NCBI RefSeq assembly: GCF_029893105.1
Contig: NZ_JARXWG010000005.1
Location: forward strand, 62,001 to 126,000
Source: Parabacteroides sp. PF5-9
GTDB lineage: Bacteria > Bacteroidota > Bacteroidia > Bacteroidales > Tannerellaceae
DNA length: 64,000 nucleotides
Direction: 5' to 3'
Shown: positions 44,397-53,646 of the stretch, piece by piece
Layout: each line of letters begins with the position of its first letter
Numbering within the stretch: the stretch's first letter is position 1
The notes under the pieces: model-generated
Told to the model about the DNA's origin: nothing
Database searches by the model: none
The model's input: the letters and a program-made list of their open reading frames with translations, nothing else
Position numbers and translations under genes: made by a program

Positions 44397-45875
44397 ATGA
44401 ATCAAGATAAAGAACTTTCAACTTCCGCCCGAAGGGCAGAGCCTTGGAGAGAAGAACTTCGGAAAAGCAAAAAAAATAAAGAACGCACGGATATCCCTCG
44501 TGTAAAAATGAACGAACTGGATGCGGAATACCGTAGTCGCGTTCGCAATGAAGAGGTCAATCTGGGATTAACTGCCGAACAGGCGATGCAGGAAGCGCAA
44601 CGTTGTCTCGACTGTCCGAATCCAACCTGTATGAATGGGTGTCCGGTCAATATAAATATCCCTACATTTATTAAATACATCGAAAAAGGCGAATTCCTTG
44701 AAGCGGCCAAAGTATTGAAAGAGACCAGTGCGCTTCCGGCTGTATGTGGACGTGTATGCCCACAGGAGAAACAGTGTGAACGAGAGTGCATCCATCTTAA
44801 AATGAAAAAAGAGCCTGTTGCCATCGGATATCTTGAACGTTTTGCGGCCGACTATGAGCGTGAAAGCGGAAACATATCCGTTCCGGAGATTGGAAAACCG
44901 AACGGAATAAAAATTGCCGTTGTCGGATCAGGGCCAGCCGGACTCTCTTTTGCCGGTGATATGATCAAGAAAGGATATGACGTCACCGTATTCGAGGCCT
45001 TGCATGAAATAGGTGGGGTATTAAAATACGGTATCCCCGAATTTCGTCTACCCAATGAAATCGTAGATGTCGAAATTGACGGATTACGCAAAATGGGTGT
45101 TCAGTTTATCTCCAATTGTATTGTTGGGAAAACAATCAGCTACGAAGACCTGCATGAAGAAGGGTTTAAAGGGATTTTCGTTGCAAGTGGAGCCGGGCTT
45201 CCGAATTTCATGAACATCCCGGGTGAAAATCTGGTCGGCGTAATGTCATCTAATGAATACCTGACTCGCGTGAATCTGATGGATGCTGCAAATCCGGAAA
45301 GTGACACGCCTGTGTGGCAAGGAAAAAACATCGCAGTTATTGGTGGAGGGAATACCGCAATGGACTCCGTTCGCACAGCCCGTCGCCTGGGAGCCGAACG
45401 CGCGATCATCGTCTACCGTCGTAGTGAAGAAGAGATGCCGGCACGCCTCGAAGAGGTCAAACATGCCAAAGAAGAAGGTATCGAATTTATGACTTTACAT
45501 AATCCGATCGAATACATTGGCGACGAACGTGGACGAGTCAAACAGATGCGTCTTCAAAAAATGGAGTTGGGAGAGCCTGATGCCTCCGGACGCCGTCGCC
45601 CTGTTGCTATTGAAGGTGCGATCGAGACGATTGATGTAGACGGAGTGATTGTCAGCGTCGGCGTATCTCCGAACCCACTTATCCCAAGTGCATTTCAAGG
45701 ACTGGAAGTCAGCAAATGGGGCACTATTATCGTCAACCAGGAGACGATGCAATCTGCCCTGTTGGATGTCTATGCCGGAGGAGATATTGTGCGCGGGGGA
45801 GCTACAGTCATTTTAGCCATGGGCGACGGCCGTAAAGCTGCCGCTTCCATGCATGAAACACTTCAAAAGAAATAA
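44397..45875 (+). CDS. NfnB/GltA-type flavin and iron-sulfur reductase subunit
   Basis: The 492-residue protein starts with two [4Fe-4S] Cys groups (CLDCPNPTCMNGCPVNI and CGRVCPQEKQCEREC), then a two-dinucleotide-binding-domain FAD/NADPH core: VVGSGPAGLSFAG, GGGNTAMDSVRTAR and AGGDIVRGGATVI. It is annotated gltA in many Bacteroidetes, but without the glutamate-synthase large subunit the pairing with the preceding reductase gene points to an NfnAB complex that balances NADH, NADPH and ferredoxin. Confidence 0.92.
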   Translation: MNQDKELSTSARRAEPWREELRKSKKNKERTDIPRVKMNELDAEYRSRVRNEEVNLGLTAEQAMQEAQRCLDCPNPTCMNGCPVNINIPTFIKYIEKGEFLEAAKVLKETSALPAVCGRVCPQEKQCERECIHLKMKKEPVAIGYLERFAADYERESGNISVPEIGKPNGIKIAVVGSGPAGLSFAGDMIKKGYDVTVFEALHEIGGVLKYGIPEFRLPNEIVDVEIDGLRKMGVQFISNCIVGKTISYEDLHEEGFKGIFVASGAGLPNFMNIPGENLVGVMSSNEYLTRVNLMDAANPESDTPVWQGKNIAVIGGGNTAMDSVRTARRLGAERAIIVYRRSEEEMPARLEEVKHAKEEGIEFMTLHNPIEYIGDERGRVKQMRLQKMELGEPDASGRRRPVAIEGAIETIDVDGVIVSVGVSPNPLIPSAFQGLEVSKWGTIIVNQETMQSALLDVYAGGDIVRGGATVILAMGDGRKAAASMHETLQKK

Positions 45876-45979
45876 TTAAACCAAAAAAAGTCAAAAAATA
45901 GACTTACCGAGTAGGGGTTTTTGTTCCGTTCTTTGTCTTTAGACAAACAAAATCAAGATTATCAACAAAACATATCGAT

Positions 45980-46135
45980 ATGAGAAGTAAAAAGAACGAA
46001 CAAAAACCGCTACGTTGGTTTTGGAATCAGCCCAAAGAAGGACAAAGTATTGAAGACTGTGAATCAATCGCAGAAATCTTACAGGCTGAATATAGAAAGC
46101 AAAAAGAGGCAAATGCCGGTCTGGCTCCTGCTTAA
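45980..46135 (+). CDS. Unannotated 51-residue small protein
   Basis: An ATG at 45980 opens a 52-codon frame ending at 46135: MRSKKNEQKPLRWFWNQP, then a helical KEGQSIEDCESIAEILQAEYRKQK region. It has a basic start, two Trp and no signal. The stop codon lies in a TTAA shared with the stop of the convergent gene at 46132. It is below usual length cut-offs. Codon use and composition look coding, but this rests on sequence reading only. Confidence 0.55.
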   Translation: MRSKKNEQKPLRWFWNQPKEGQSIEDCESIAEILQAEYRKQKEANAGLAPA

Positions 46136-47982
46136 AAGATAAGATCCAATAATTTCTGACCAGTTGTATCGAGGACTTGCAGTGATAGTTGATCGCCATA
46201 TTTTCGAAGCACCATAACAGTGGCACCTTCCAGACGTTGATTCCCCCCGATTACAACTGGGAAGTTATTCCCTTCCGAACCTTTCGGGTGATACATAAAA
46301 CGATGGGTATGCCCACTGATATTTACATCAAAGGGTATTTCCTTGAGTAACGGTCCCCATAAATCAGTACAAGGTCTATACGCATCACCATTCCCATACA
46401 ACGGGATATGGTTCAACAAGACACGCCGAGAGGCATTTTGAAATGCAGGTTGGCTGAACTCCTTCTGAAGGAAGTCCACCTGATCCTGCCTGAGTTGTGT
46501 AAAATCATTCAGACCATAATAGACCCATGTCGAGTCCGGTTTATCTTCTCCGCAGTCAAGCATAACAAAACGGGTATCGCCCCAACTGAACGCACCGTAT
46601 GTTTTATCGCCAACATAGTCAAACAGACTGCGAAGGCCAATCGAATAAGCGTCTCTTATTTCATGGTTCCCTCTCAAATAGAAAACAGGTACTTTATTGG
46701 CTCCCACCGCCTCGCACTGCATCGATAGATGAAAAAGCGCCTCTTCCTCCGTCTTTGGATCATCAATACAGTCACCATTGAAAACCACAAAGTCGTAAGG
46801 GATATCCTTTACCTGACGGCACAAAGCATTCAACGTCTCTTCTTGTTTGTGAAGATCATTAAAAATGATCGCAGTAAAATCTGTAGAATCTTGTGAAGGA
46901 AGTGTAAAGGAAGAAAACGGACTAACAGCTGTTTCTCCGAATTCCTTTTTATAGGCCTTGTACAGGGTTATTTCACGCGAACATACTCTATAATAATACG
47001 TTCTTCCTGCCTCTAAATCATTCAACCGTATCTTATTGTGCAAACCGTTGCAAATAACCTGTCCGTCGACCAACGTATGTACTTTCTGCAGATGCAACGT
47101 ATCTGTGCCAAACTCTACCCAGCTATATGTCGGAACCGTCGTCTGCCACATGATCGTGATGCCATTGCCTACAGGATTCTGCAAATAAGGCTGCGTATGA
47201 AAAATAGCGTCCTTTGCAGCTTTTAAACGAACTTCTGCCAATATCGGTCTGTGATCCGAAGCCAAAGGTTCATCCACCACCTGATTAAATAGCAATGTCG
47301 GAGTCGTTGCCGACTTCTTGTAAAAGCCGATATAATCAATACAGTTTTGCGGATCAGGCGAAGGGAAGGTCGGTTGTTCGGGATTAGTCAATAATCCGAA
47401 ATCTTCCGACATTTGCTGTATAAAAGGAGAATCGGGCCGGGCATTCAAATCTCCGGCAATAAAGAAAGGTTTAGCTGTTCCCATGGCTTCCCGGCGGATA
47501 AGATCAAGCGAATACATCCGGTCTTCCTCCGTCAGCGACAGATGCGTACAACCCAGAATATAGCGTTCGAACTCAACAATCAATAAAACACGCTGTTCCT
47601 CCCTGCCGGGGAGTTTGATCGTATAACTATTGAGCGGTTTCTCTTTACTCAACACCCCTACTCCATATTTCCCTCCGTCAAAATCGATGGCCGGACCATA
47701 AGTGCGATACATCAATACCCGCTCTGCCAATTCGCGTAAAACATCCGTTTGGCCACTACGAGCGGTCATACTATCCACCTCCTGAAGGGCTACAACAGTT
47801 GGTTCGGCTTGCATAATCACTTGAGCAACCCTGTCATAATCAACCCTTCCATCCATACCGCGTCCATTTCTGATGTTATAACTAAGTATACGCAAAGTAG
47901 CTGAATCATGCCCCGATCCCTGTTTGGCATTTACCGGAAAAACAGACAAGAGAGTAAACAGACAGAAAATAAAATATTTCAT
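46132..47982 (-). CDS. Secreted endonuclease/exonuclease/phosphatase-metallophosphoesterase fusion
   Basis: The 616-residue protein has a signal peptide ending in PVNAKQ. Residues 28-255 are an EEP domain with ILSYNIRNGRG, VVALQEVDS, GDLNARPDSP and SDHRPI. A fibronectin-like, purple acid phosphatase-type linker follows. The C-terminal part is a calcineurin-like phosphoesterase: IFNDLHKQ, NGDCIDDP, RGNHEIRD, NHIPLYG and SGHTHRF. The two enzyme halves in one periplasmic protein suggest coupled breakdown of phosphodiester compounds such as nucleic acids or phospholipid head groups; the substrate is unknown. A minus-strand -7 box lies 25 bases before the start. Confidence 0.9.
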   Translation of the reverse strand: MKYFIFCLFTLLSVFPVNAKQGSGHDSATLRILSYNIRNGRGMDGRVDYDRVAQVIMQAEPTVVALQEVDSMTARSGQTDVLRELAERVLMYRTYGPAIDFDGGKYGVGVLSKEKPLNSYTIKLPGREEQRVLLIVEFERYILGCTHLSLTEEDRMYSLDLIRREAMGTAKPFFIAGDLNARPDSPFIQQMSEDFGLLTNPEQPTFPSPDPQNCIDYIGFYKKSATTPTLLFNQVVDEPLASDHRPILAEVRLKAAKDAIFHTQPYLQNPVGNGITIMWQTTVPTYSWVEFGTDTLHLQKVHTLVDGQVICNGLHNKIRLNDLEAGRTYYYRVCSREITLYKAYKKEFGETAVSPFSSFTLPSQDSTDFTAIIFNDLHKQEETLNALCRQVKDIPYDFVVFNGDCIDDPKTEEEALFHLSMQCEAVGANKVPVFYLRGNHEIRDAYSIGLRSLFDYVGDKTYGAFSWGDTRFVMLDCGEDKPDSTWVYYGLNDFTQLRQDQVDFLQKEFSQPAFQNASRRVLLNHIPLYGNGDAYRPCTDLWGPLLKEIPFDVNISGHTHRFMYHPKGSEGNNFPVVIGGNQRLEGATVMVLRKYGDQLSLQVLDTTGQKLLDLIF

Positions 47983-48006
47983 GATTATCCTTTTTAGGTT
48001 GAATCA

Positions 48007-48014
48007 CAAAAGTA
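48007..48014 (-). promoter_or_regulatory. -7 box for the phosphoesterase fusion
   Basis: TACTTTTG on the minus strand, 25 bases upstream of the ATG at 47982. Confidence 0.55.
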
Positions 48015-48168
48015 ATCAATCGAACGAAAAACCATCTCAAGTTGAGCACAATTTGGGTATCTCTTTCATGCGTTTATATCTTTGTTGCGCTTTAAGTTTA
48101 TAAGATCAAGTACACAAAAAAACAAAACGTCCGATCGGTTTATTTGCAACTTCAGCAACACTTTTCTG

Positions 48169-48272
48169 TTAGAGGTACCTCTAAAATGATTTAGACGTAC
48201 CTCTAAATCGATTTACACCTACCTCTAAATTTATTTAGACGTACCTCTAACAAAAAACAGAGGTAGGTGTAA
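48169..48272. repeat. 22-bp periodic palindromic array 1
   Basis: TACCTCTAA occurs at 48176, 48198, 48220 and 48242, exactly 22 bp apart. The spacers contain TTTAGACG or TTACACC. Outer parts are inverted: TTAGAGGTACCTCTAA (48169-48184) is a perfect palindrome, and TTACACCTACCTCT (48213-48226) pairs with 48259-48272. The array can fold into strong hairpins. It lies in a 426-base gap between two minus-strand genes, whose remaining sequence shows nothing else clear. Confidence 0.85.
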
Positions 48273-48408
48273 CAAAAAAATAGACAACATGTCGCAAAAA
48301 AAAGGACTGAATAATGTTCTTATTCCTATAGGATGGTTAAAAAAACAGGTGGACTTTTTGGAAATCGGATAAGAGATCTGTTGCGGGTAAGATCGTATAA
48401 TAAGCGGA

Positions 48409-49338
48409 TTAGTGATCAGTAAACAGCCGTCCCTGATAAGTGTCCCTCTCTATGAGGCGTTTCTTGATTTTTGCTGTAAACTCATAGTTTTTGATTCCCC
48501 AATCAGGGGCAATCAACAGTTCTTTAGGCGATTGCGAGATAAATCGTTCGATCACCATAGAGGGGTTTAACCGTTCTATAAAATCGATTGCCAGATCAAC
48601 ATATTCATCTACGGAATAGAGTCGGAATTGTTCGGGATTATCTGCATATTCCCTGGCCATACGCGTGTGCCGGATTAACTGTAATTGATGTAATTTAATG
48701 GTATGGATAGGTAGTAGAGAAAGTTTTTCTGCATGCTGCAGGATCTCTTCCCTACTCTCTCCCGGCAATCCCAGAATCATATGTACTCCGGTATAAATAC
48801 CGCGATCGGCCGTTCGAGAAATAGCGGCTTCCGAATCGGCCATCGAATGGCCACGGTTTATCCGTTGTAATGTCCCATCCAACGTACTTTCCACACCGTA
48901 TTCTATCATCACAAACTTCTCCCGGGAGATCGCTTCAAAATAATCCAACAATTCATCCGGCATACAATCGGGACGGGTGCCTATGATTATCCCTTCTACG
49001 CCGGGAAAAGAGAGCGCTTCTTCGTATTTCTTTTTCAGTTCTTGTAACTCGCCATAAGTATTCGTATACGCCTGAAAATAGGCCAGATACCTCATCTCCG
49101 GATATTTCCGGGAAAAGAACGAAATTCCTTCTGTCAGCTGTATCGGTACAGGTTCTTTCACCTGGCAATAAAGCGGACTGAATGTCTGATTATTGCAATA
49201 GGTGCATCCGCCCGACCCTTTTGTACCGTCTCGATTCGGACAGGTAAATCCGGCGTCAATCGATATTTTCTGAACTTTAAACGGGAAAATACCTTTCAGA
49301 AAATCACTAAATTCATTATACCGTTTTCTCTGCTCCAT
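48409..49338 (-). CDS. TIGR01212-family radical SAM protein
   Basis: The 309-residue protein has a variant Cys cluster C-X11-C-X2-C in TCPNRDGTKGSGGCTYC and radical SAM core elements (YFQAYTNTYG, EYGVESTLDGTLQRINRGH). This is the YhcC family, which acts on tRNA or related targets; the exact substrate is not settled. A TATATTTG box on the minus strand (49343-49350) almost touches the ATG at 49338, so the transcript may be leaderless, or the true start lies slightly downstream. Confidence 0.9.
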   Translation of the reverse strand: MEQRKRYNEFSDFLKGIFPFKVQKISIDAGFTCPNRDGTKGSGGCTYCNNQTFSPLYCQVKEPVPIQLTEGISFFSRKYPEMRYLAYFQAYTNTYGELQELKKKYEEALSFPGVEGIIIGTRPDCMPDELLDYFEAISREKFVMIEYGVESTLDGTLQRINRGHSMADSEAAISRTADRGIYTGVHMILGLPGESREEILQHAEKLSLLPIHTIKLHQLQLIRHTRMAREYADNPEQFRLYSVDEYVDLAIDFIERLNPSMVIERFISQSPKELLIAPDWGIKNYEFTAKIKKRLIERDTYQGRLFTDH

Positions 49339-49365
49339 ATGACAAATATAATGACTTTTTTATGC

Positions 49366-49373
49366 TAACTTTG
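49366..49373 (+). promoter_or_regulatory. -7 box for the DPP IV gene
   Basis: TAACTTTG, 32 bases before the ATG at 49405. Confidence 0.6.
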
Positions 49374-49404
49374 TCCCTAAAACTGAAAAAAACGACTAAT
49401 ACGC

Positions 49405-51579
49405 ATGAAACACGTAGGCTTATCCCTGTTAGTACTACTGACTATAACAGGAAGTTTATTCGCACAAAACGGAACTAAACGTATTCAATTAAAAGAGATC
49501 ATCGATGGAAACTTCCGTCAGGTAACCGCTACCGGAGAAATGCGCTCTTTACCGGATGGTGAACATTACACGGCGATGAACCGTGAACGCAATATGATTA
49601 TCAAATATTCCTATCGCACAGGGAATCCGGTAGATACACTGTTTAACACCCAAAAGGCTCGGGAATGTACATTTGACTCTTTTGAAGGATATGAAATCAG
49701 CAGTACGGGTCATCGGATAATGATCTGGCGGGAGACGGAATATATCTATCGCCGCTCATGGAAAGCAACGGTATATGATTATGATGTGCGGCGTAATTTT
49801 GTAAAACCATTGACCGACCAACAGAAAAAAGTGATGATACCCACCTTTTCTCCCGACGGTCGTATGTGTGCCTATGTGATCGACAATAATATCTGGATTC
49901 GTAAATTTGACTTCGACACGGAGTTACAGGTCACCAAAGATGGCGAGTTCAACAAAATAATCAACGGAGTTACCGACTGGGTGTATGAAGAAGAATTTGC
50001 GGTGACCAATCTGATGGCTTGGTCGCCCGAGAGTGACTATTTGGCTTTTGTCCGTTTTGACGAATCTGAAGTGCGCGAATATTCCATGCAGATCTATGGT
50101 AACGGGGTATATCCGGGCTATTATAATTTCAAATACCCCAAAGCAGGAGAGAGCAACTCGCGCATCTCGCTTCATGCGTATGACATACAAACCAGAGATA
50201 CTAAAGAATTGAATGTGCCGATTGATGCCGACAGTTATATTCCACGTATCACCTTTACAAAAAACGTTGAACAACTGGCGATAATGACATTAAATCGTAA
50301 CCAGAATATCTTCAACATGTATTATGCCAATCCGAAAAGTGGAGTTTTCAGATTGATCCTCCGGGAAGAGAATAAAGCCTATATTGATTCCGACTGGTTT
50401 ACTTCCATACAGTTTACAAACGATGGCTTTACATATGTCAGCGAGCAAGACGGTTATGCACATATATATATGTATTCCCCAACCGGCGTGATGCAAAAAC
50501 AGGTAACTCAGGGGAACTGGGATGTCACCCGCTTCCTCGGTATGGATGAGGCTAACAAAACCATTTATTACCAATCAGCAGAAGAGAGTCCGCTTCGTCG
50601 CGCCATCTACAAAATAGACGCCAAGGGCAATAAAACAAAACTCTCTACACAGGAAGGGACAAACAGTGCTGTGTTTAGTGCGACTTATGCTTATTTCGTC
50701 AACAACTATTCCAATGCAAACACCCCAGCCAAAATCACAGTCCATGAGACGAAATCCAATAAATCATTACGTGTGCTTCAAGACAATGCGGCATTAATCG
50801 GCAGATTATCCGAATATACGTATCAGCCAAAAGAATTCATCAAAGTGGAAACAGCTTCCGGTTATGAGTTGAATGGCTGGATGGTCAAACCGGCCAATTT
50901 CAGCGAGACCAAAAAATATCCGGTACTGATGACCCAATACAGTGGACCAAACTCTCAACAGGTACTCGATCAATACAGTTTTGACTGGGAACAATATCTG
51001 GCTGCCAATGATATTATCGTCATTTGTGTAGACGGCCGTGGCACCGGAGCACGTGGTGAAGCGTTCCGCAAATGCACCTATCAACGGATGGGCGAGTTGG
51101 AATCGCGCGATCAGGTAGAAGCAGCACAGGCTTTAGGTCAATTACCTTATATCGACGAACGACGGTTTGCGATCTATGGCTGGAGTTTCGGAGGATACAA
51201 CACATTGATGTCTATGACTACCGGCAACAGTACGTTTAAAGCCGGTATTGCTGTGGCACCCGTAACGGATTGGAAATATTACGACACGGTCTACACCGAA
51301 CGTTTTATGCGTACACCTCAACAAAATTTCGAAGGATATGCCGCCACCTCTCCTTTGGCTAAAGCAAAAGATCTTCAGGGTAAGTTATTGTTGATCCATG
51401 GAACGGCTGATGATAATGTGCATTTCATGCAGTCGCTCGATTATGCGGAAGCACTGGTTCAGGCGGGTAAACAATTCGATATGCATATCTACAAAGATCG
51501 CGACCATGGTATCCGGGGAGGCAATACACGTTATCATCTCTATACAAAAATCTGTAATTTCTTATTTGAAAATCTGTAA
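49405..51579 (+). CDS. S9-family dipeptidyl peptidase IV
   Basis: The 724-residue protein is exported (MKHVGLSLLVLLTITGSLFAQ). An N-terminal beta-propeller of about 450 residues includes the Glu pair segment DWVYEEEFAV that binds the substrate amino end. The alpha/beta-hydrolase domain has GWSFGGYNTLM (nucleophile Ser), GTADDNVHF (Asp) and DRDHGIRGG (His). It cuts X-Pro dipeptides from peptides in the periplasm. Its stop and the start of lipA share one base (TAATG). Confidence 0.94.
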   Translation: MKHVGLSLLVLLTITGSLFAQNGTKRIQLKEIIDGNFRQVTATGEMRSLPDGEHYTAMNRERNMIIKYSYRTGNPVDTLFNTQKARECTFDSFEGYEISSTGHRIMIWRETEYIYRRSWKATVYDYDVRRNFVKPLTDQQKKVMIPTFSPDGRMCAYVIDNNIWIRKFDFDTELQVTKDGEFNKIINGVTDWVYEEEFAVTNLMAWSPESDYLAFVRFDESEVREYSMQIYGNGVYPGYYNFKYPKAGESNSRISLHAYDIQTRDTKELNVPIDADSYIPRITFTKNVEQLAIMTLNRNQNIFNMYYANPKSGVFRLILREENKAYIDSDWFTSIQFTNDGFTYVSEQDGYAHIYMYSPTGVMQKQVTQGNWDVTRFLGMDEANKTIYYQSAEESPLRRAIYKIDAKGNKTKLSTQEGTNSAVFSATYAYFVNNYSNANTPAKITVHETKSNKSLRVLQDNAALIGRLSEYTYQPKEFIKVETASGYELNGWMVKPANFSETKKYPVLMTQYSGPNSQQVLDQYSFDWEQYLAANDIIVICVDGRGTGARGEAFRKCTYQRMGELESRDQVEAAQALGQLPYIDERRFAIYGWSFGGYNTLMSMTTGNSTFKAGIAVAPVTDWKYYDTVYTERFMRTPQQNFEGYAATSPLAKAKDLQGKLLLIHGTADDNVHFMQSLDYAEALVQAGKQFDMHIYKDRDHGIRGGNTRYHLYTKICNFLFENL

Positions 51580-52424
51580 TGTCTCAACATGTGCGCAAAC
51601 CGGAATGGTTAAAAATCAGGCTCGGAGGAAACGAACAGTTCACCCGGACCAAAAGCATTGTGGAGTCACACTGTCTGCACACCATCTGTACCAGTGGTAA
51701 ATGTCCCAATATGGGCGAATGTTGGAGCAAAGGAACGGCCACCTTCATGATTGCCGGTGAAATATGCACCCGTTCCTGCCGGTTCTGCAATACGCAGACA
51801 GGGAAACCGCTACCCCTTGATCCGGAAGAGCCGCAACGAATAGCCGAAAGTATCCGTCTGATGAATTTGAAACATGCGGTCATTACTTCTGTCGACCGGG
51901 ATGATCTGCCGGATTTGGGTGCAACCCATTGGGCAACGACCATACGGGCAATCAGAACTGTTAATCCGCATACCACGATCGAAGTTCTTATTCCCGACTT
52001 TCAGGGTCGGTTAGACTTAGTTGATTTAATTATAGATGTACAACCGGAGATCATTTCCCATAATATGGAAACCGTCCGGCGTATTAGCCCTTCCATCCGT
52101 AGTGCTGCCAAATACGATGTCAGTTTATCCGTATTAAAACATATTGCCGATCATCCTATTTCAGCAAAAACGGGCTTAATGGTCGGATTAGGTGAAAGTG
52201 AAGAAGAAGTGTTTGATTTAATGGATGATACATTAAAATCAGGCGTGTCAATCTTAACGATCGGACAATACCTCCAACCTTCACGTAAAAACATCCCCGT
52301 AAAAGAATATATCACTCCCCAACAGTTTGATAAGTATAAAGTTATTGCACTGGAGAAAGGGTTTAAAATGGTAGAGAGTGCCCCTTTGGTTCGCTCCTCC
52401 TATCATGCCGAGAAGCATGTTTAG
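51579..52424 (+). CDS. lipA: Lipoyl synthase
   Basis: This radical SAM enzyme inserts two sulfurs into octanoyl groups on lipoyl proteins. The 281-residue product carries the auxiliary cluster motif CTSGKCPNMGEC (C-X4-C-X5-C) and the radical SAM motif CTRSCRFC (C-X3-C-X2-C). Both clusters and the GLGESEEEV region are intact. It is translationally coupled to the DPP IV gene, an arrangement without an obvious functional link. Confidence 0.96.
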   Translation: MSQHVRKPEWLKIRLGGNEQFTRTKSIVESHCLHTICTSGKCPNMGECWSKGTATFMIAGEICTRSCRFCNTQTGKPLPLDPEEPQRIAESIRLMNLKHAVITSVDRDDLPDLGATHWATTIRAIRTVNPHTTIEVLIPDFQGRLDLVDLIIDVQPEIISHNMETVRRISPSIRSAAKYDVSLSVLKHIADHPISAKTGLMVGLGESEEEVFDLMDDTLKSGVSILTIGQYLQPSRKNIPVKEYITPQQFDKYKVIALEKGFKMVESAPLVRSSYHAEKHV

Positions 52425-52487
52425 GCATGAACATTTAATCTATTCAGTTGTTATACATATGAGACGAAAGGAGAGAAAGAATAAGGG

Positions 52488-53645
52488 ATGAATAAAGTCA
52501 GCAAACGTTTAGATAACCAGGCAATAGGACTCGTTCCATTGTTATTGTTCATGTTTTTGGACAATTATATTTCGTATTTATTTTCATTGGCTATAGGTGC
52601 TGCTGCCTTCTTTGTTCTGACAGTGATGCTTTATCTTGTTTTGAAGAAAGACAAGATTTATCAGTTCATGTTATTGCCGGCTGCCGCCACATTAAGCCTA
52701 TATGCCTTATTTGTCATATCCCGCCTTGATCTGGTTCTCTTCTCCTATTCCCCCATTGTCATAGAAGTTTTATTAGTCGTTGTACTGGCTATAATCGGTT
52801 CGTTTAAACGCACCATTATCCGGCGTATCCGTCATTCTGCAAATCCGAAATACAGAAAATCGTTCATGCGGGCTACGATAAACGAATTCTATTTTCTGGT
52901 TCAAATCGTACAAAACCTATATACATTACATCTGTTTATCATTTTATTCTACAGTATCCTCCCCGATACGATGCAACATCCGGATATCGAACATTTTCTT
53001 TTCCGTCAGCTCGGCCTGATCATCGGAGTTGTTGTCATTATATACGAACAGATCAGGTTGACCATGATGCAGGGCAGTTTGAGAAAAGAGATGTGGCTGC
53101 CTGTTTTAAATAACGAAGGCAAAGTGATTGGTTGTATAGCCCGCTCCGTCAGCCGATCGCTTCCCCGAAAATATTATCATCCGATTGTACGGGTCGCTGT
53201 GATTTACGAAGGAAAACTATACCTATCCAAACGAAATAAAGAAGATTATATCTCTCCCGACACATTAGATTACCCCTTTCACCAATATGTGACATTCCGC
53301 CACAGTATCGACCAGACGATGAAAGAGACTATCGGCGAATTGATACAAGACAAACGTATCGCTCCGCATATGCTTATCCGTTACACCTATGAAGATGAGA
53401 AAGTGAAACATATGGTTTCTTTGTATACGATACGCCTCTGTTCGGAAGAACAATTAAAGGAGTTTAAATTCAGAGACGGAAAACTTTGGACAGCCAAACA
53501 GATTGAAGAAAATATCAACTCGGGAGTATTCAGCAAATACTTTGAAACAGAATTTCCCTATCTGCAAAACACCATATTATTCGCTGAAAATTTCTGTAAC
53601 AACCTCAATAAAAAGGACGAAGACGAGATAAAATCAGTTATTTAA
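52488..53645 (+). CDS. Membrane protein with degenerate Nudix-like domain
   Basis: The 385-residue protein has about six membrane segments in residues 15-185 (for example LIIGVVVIIYEQIRLTMM). A cytosolic domain from about 205 contains VRVAVIYEGKLYLSKRNKEDY and a Nudix-box-like SIDQTMKETIGELI. Compared with the Nudix consensus, the key Glu-rich catalytic positions are poorly kept, so hydrolase activity is doubtful. It may sense a nucleotide or pyrophosphate. It starts 63 bases after lipA. Family not further recognised. Confidence 0.6.
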   Translation: MNKVSKRLDNQAIGLVPLLLFMFLDNYISYLFSLAIGAAAFFVLTVMLYLVLKKDKIYQFMLLPAAATLSLYALFVISRLDLVLFSYSPIVIEVLLVVVLAIIGSFKRTIIRRIRHSANPKYRKSFMRATINEFYFLVQIVQNLYTLHLFIILFYSILPDTMQHPDIEHFLFRQLGLIIGVVVIIYEQIRLTMMQGSLRKEMWLPVLNNEGKVIGCIARSVSRSLPRKYYHPIVRVAVIYEGKLYLSKRNKEDYISPDTLDYPFHQYVTFRHSIDQTMKETIGELIQDKRIAPHMLIRYTYEDEKVKHMVSLYTIRLCSEEQLKEFKFRDGKLWTAKQIEENINSGVFSKYFETEFPYLQNTILFAENFCNNLNKKDEDEIKSVI

Positions 53646-53646
53646 A

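Noticed and set aside
45939-46226. 95-residue minus-strand frame over the 51-residue gene
   Set aside because: It overlaps the 3' end of the fusion gene in another frame and has no promoter.
48169-48272. Possible CRISPR array
   Set aside because: Copies are only 9 bases, steps are 22 bp and spacers are similar to each other. No cas genes lie nearby.
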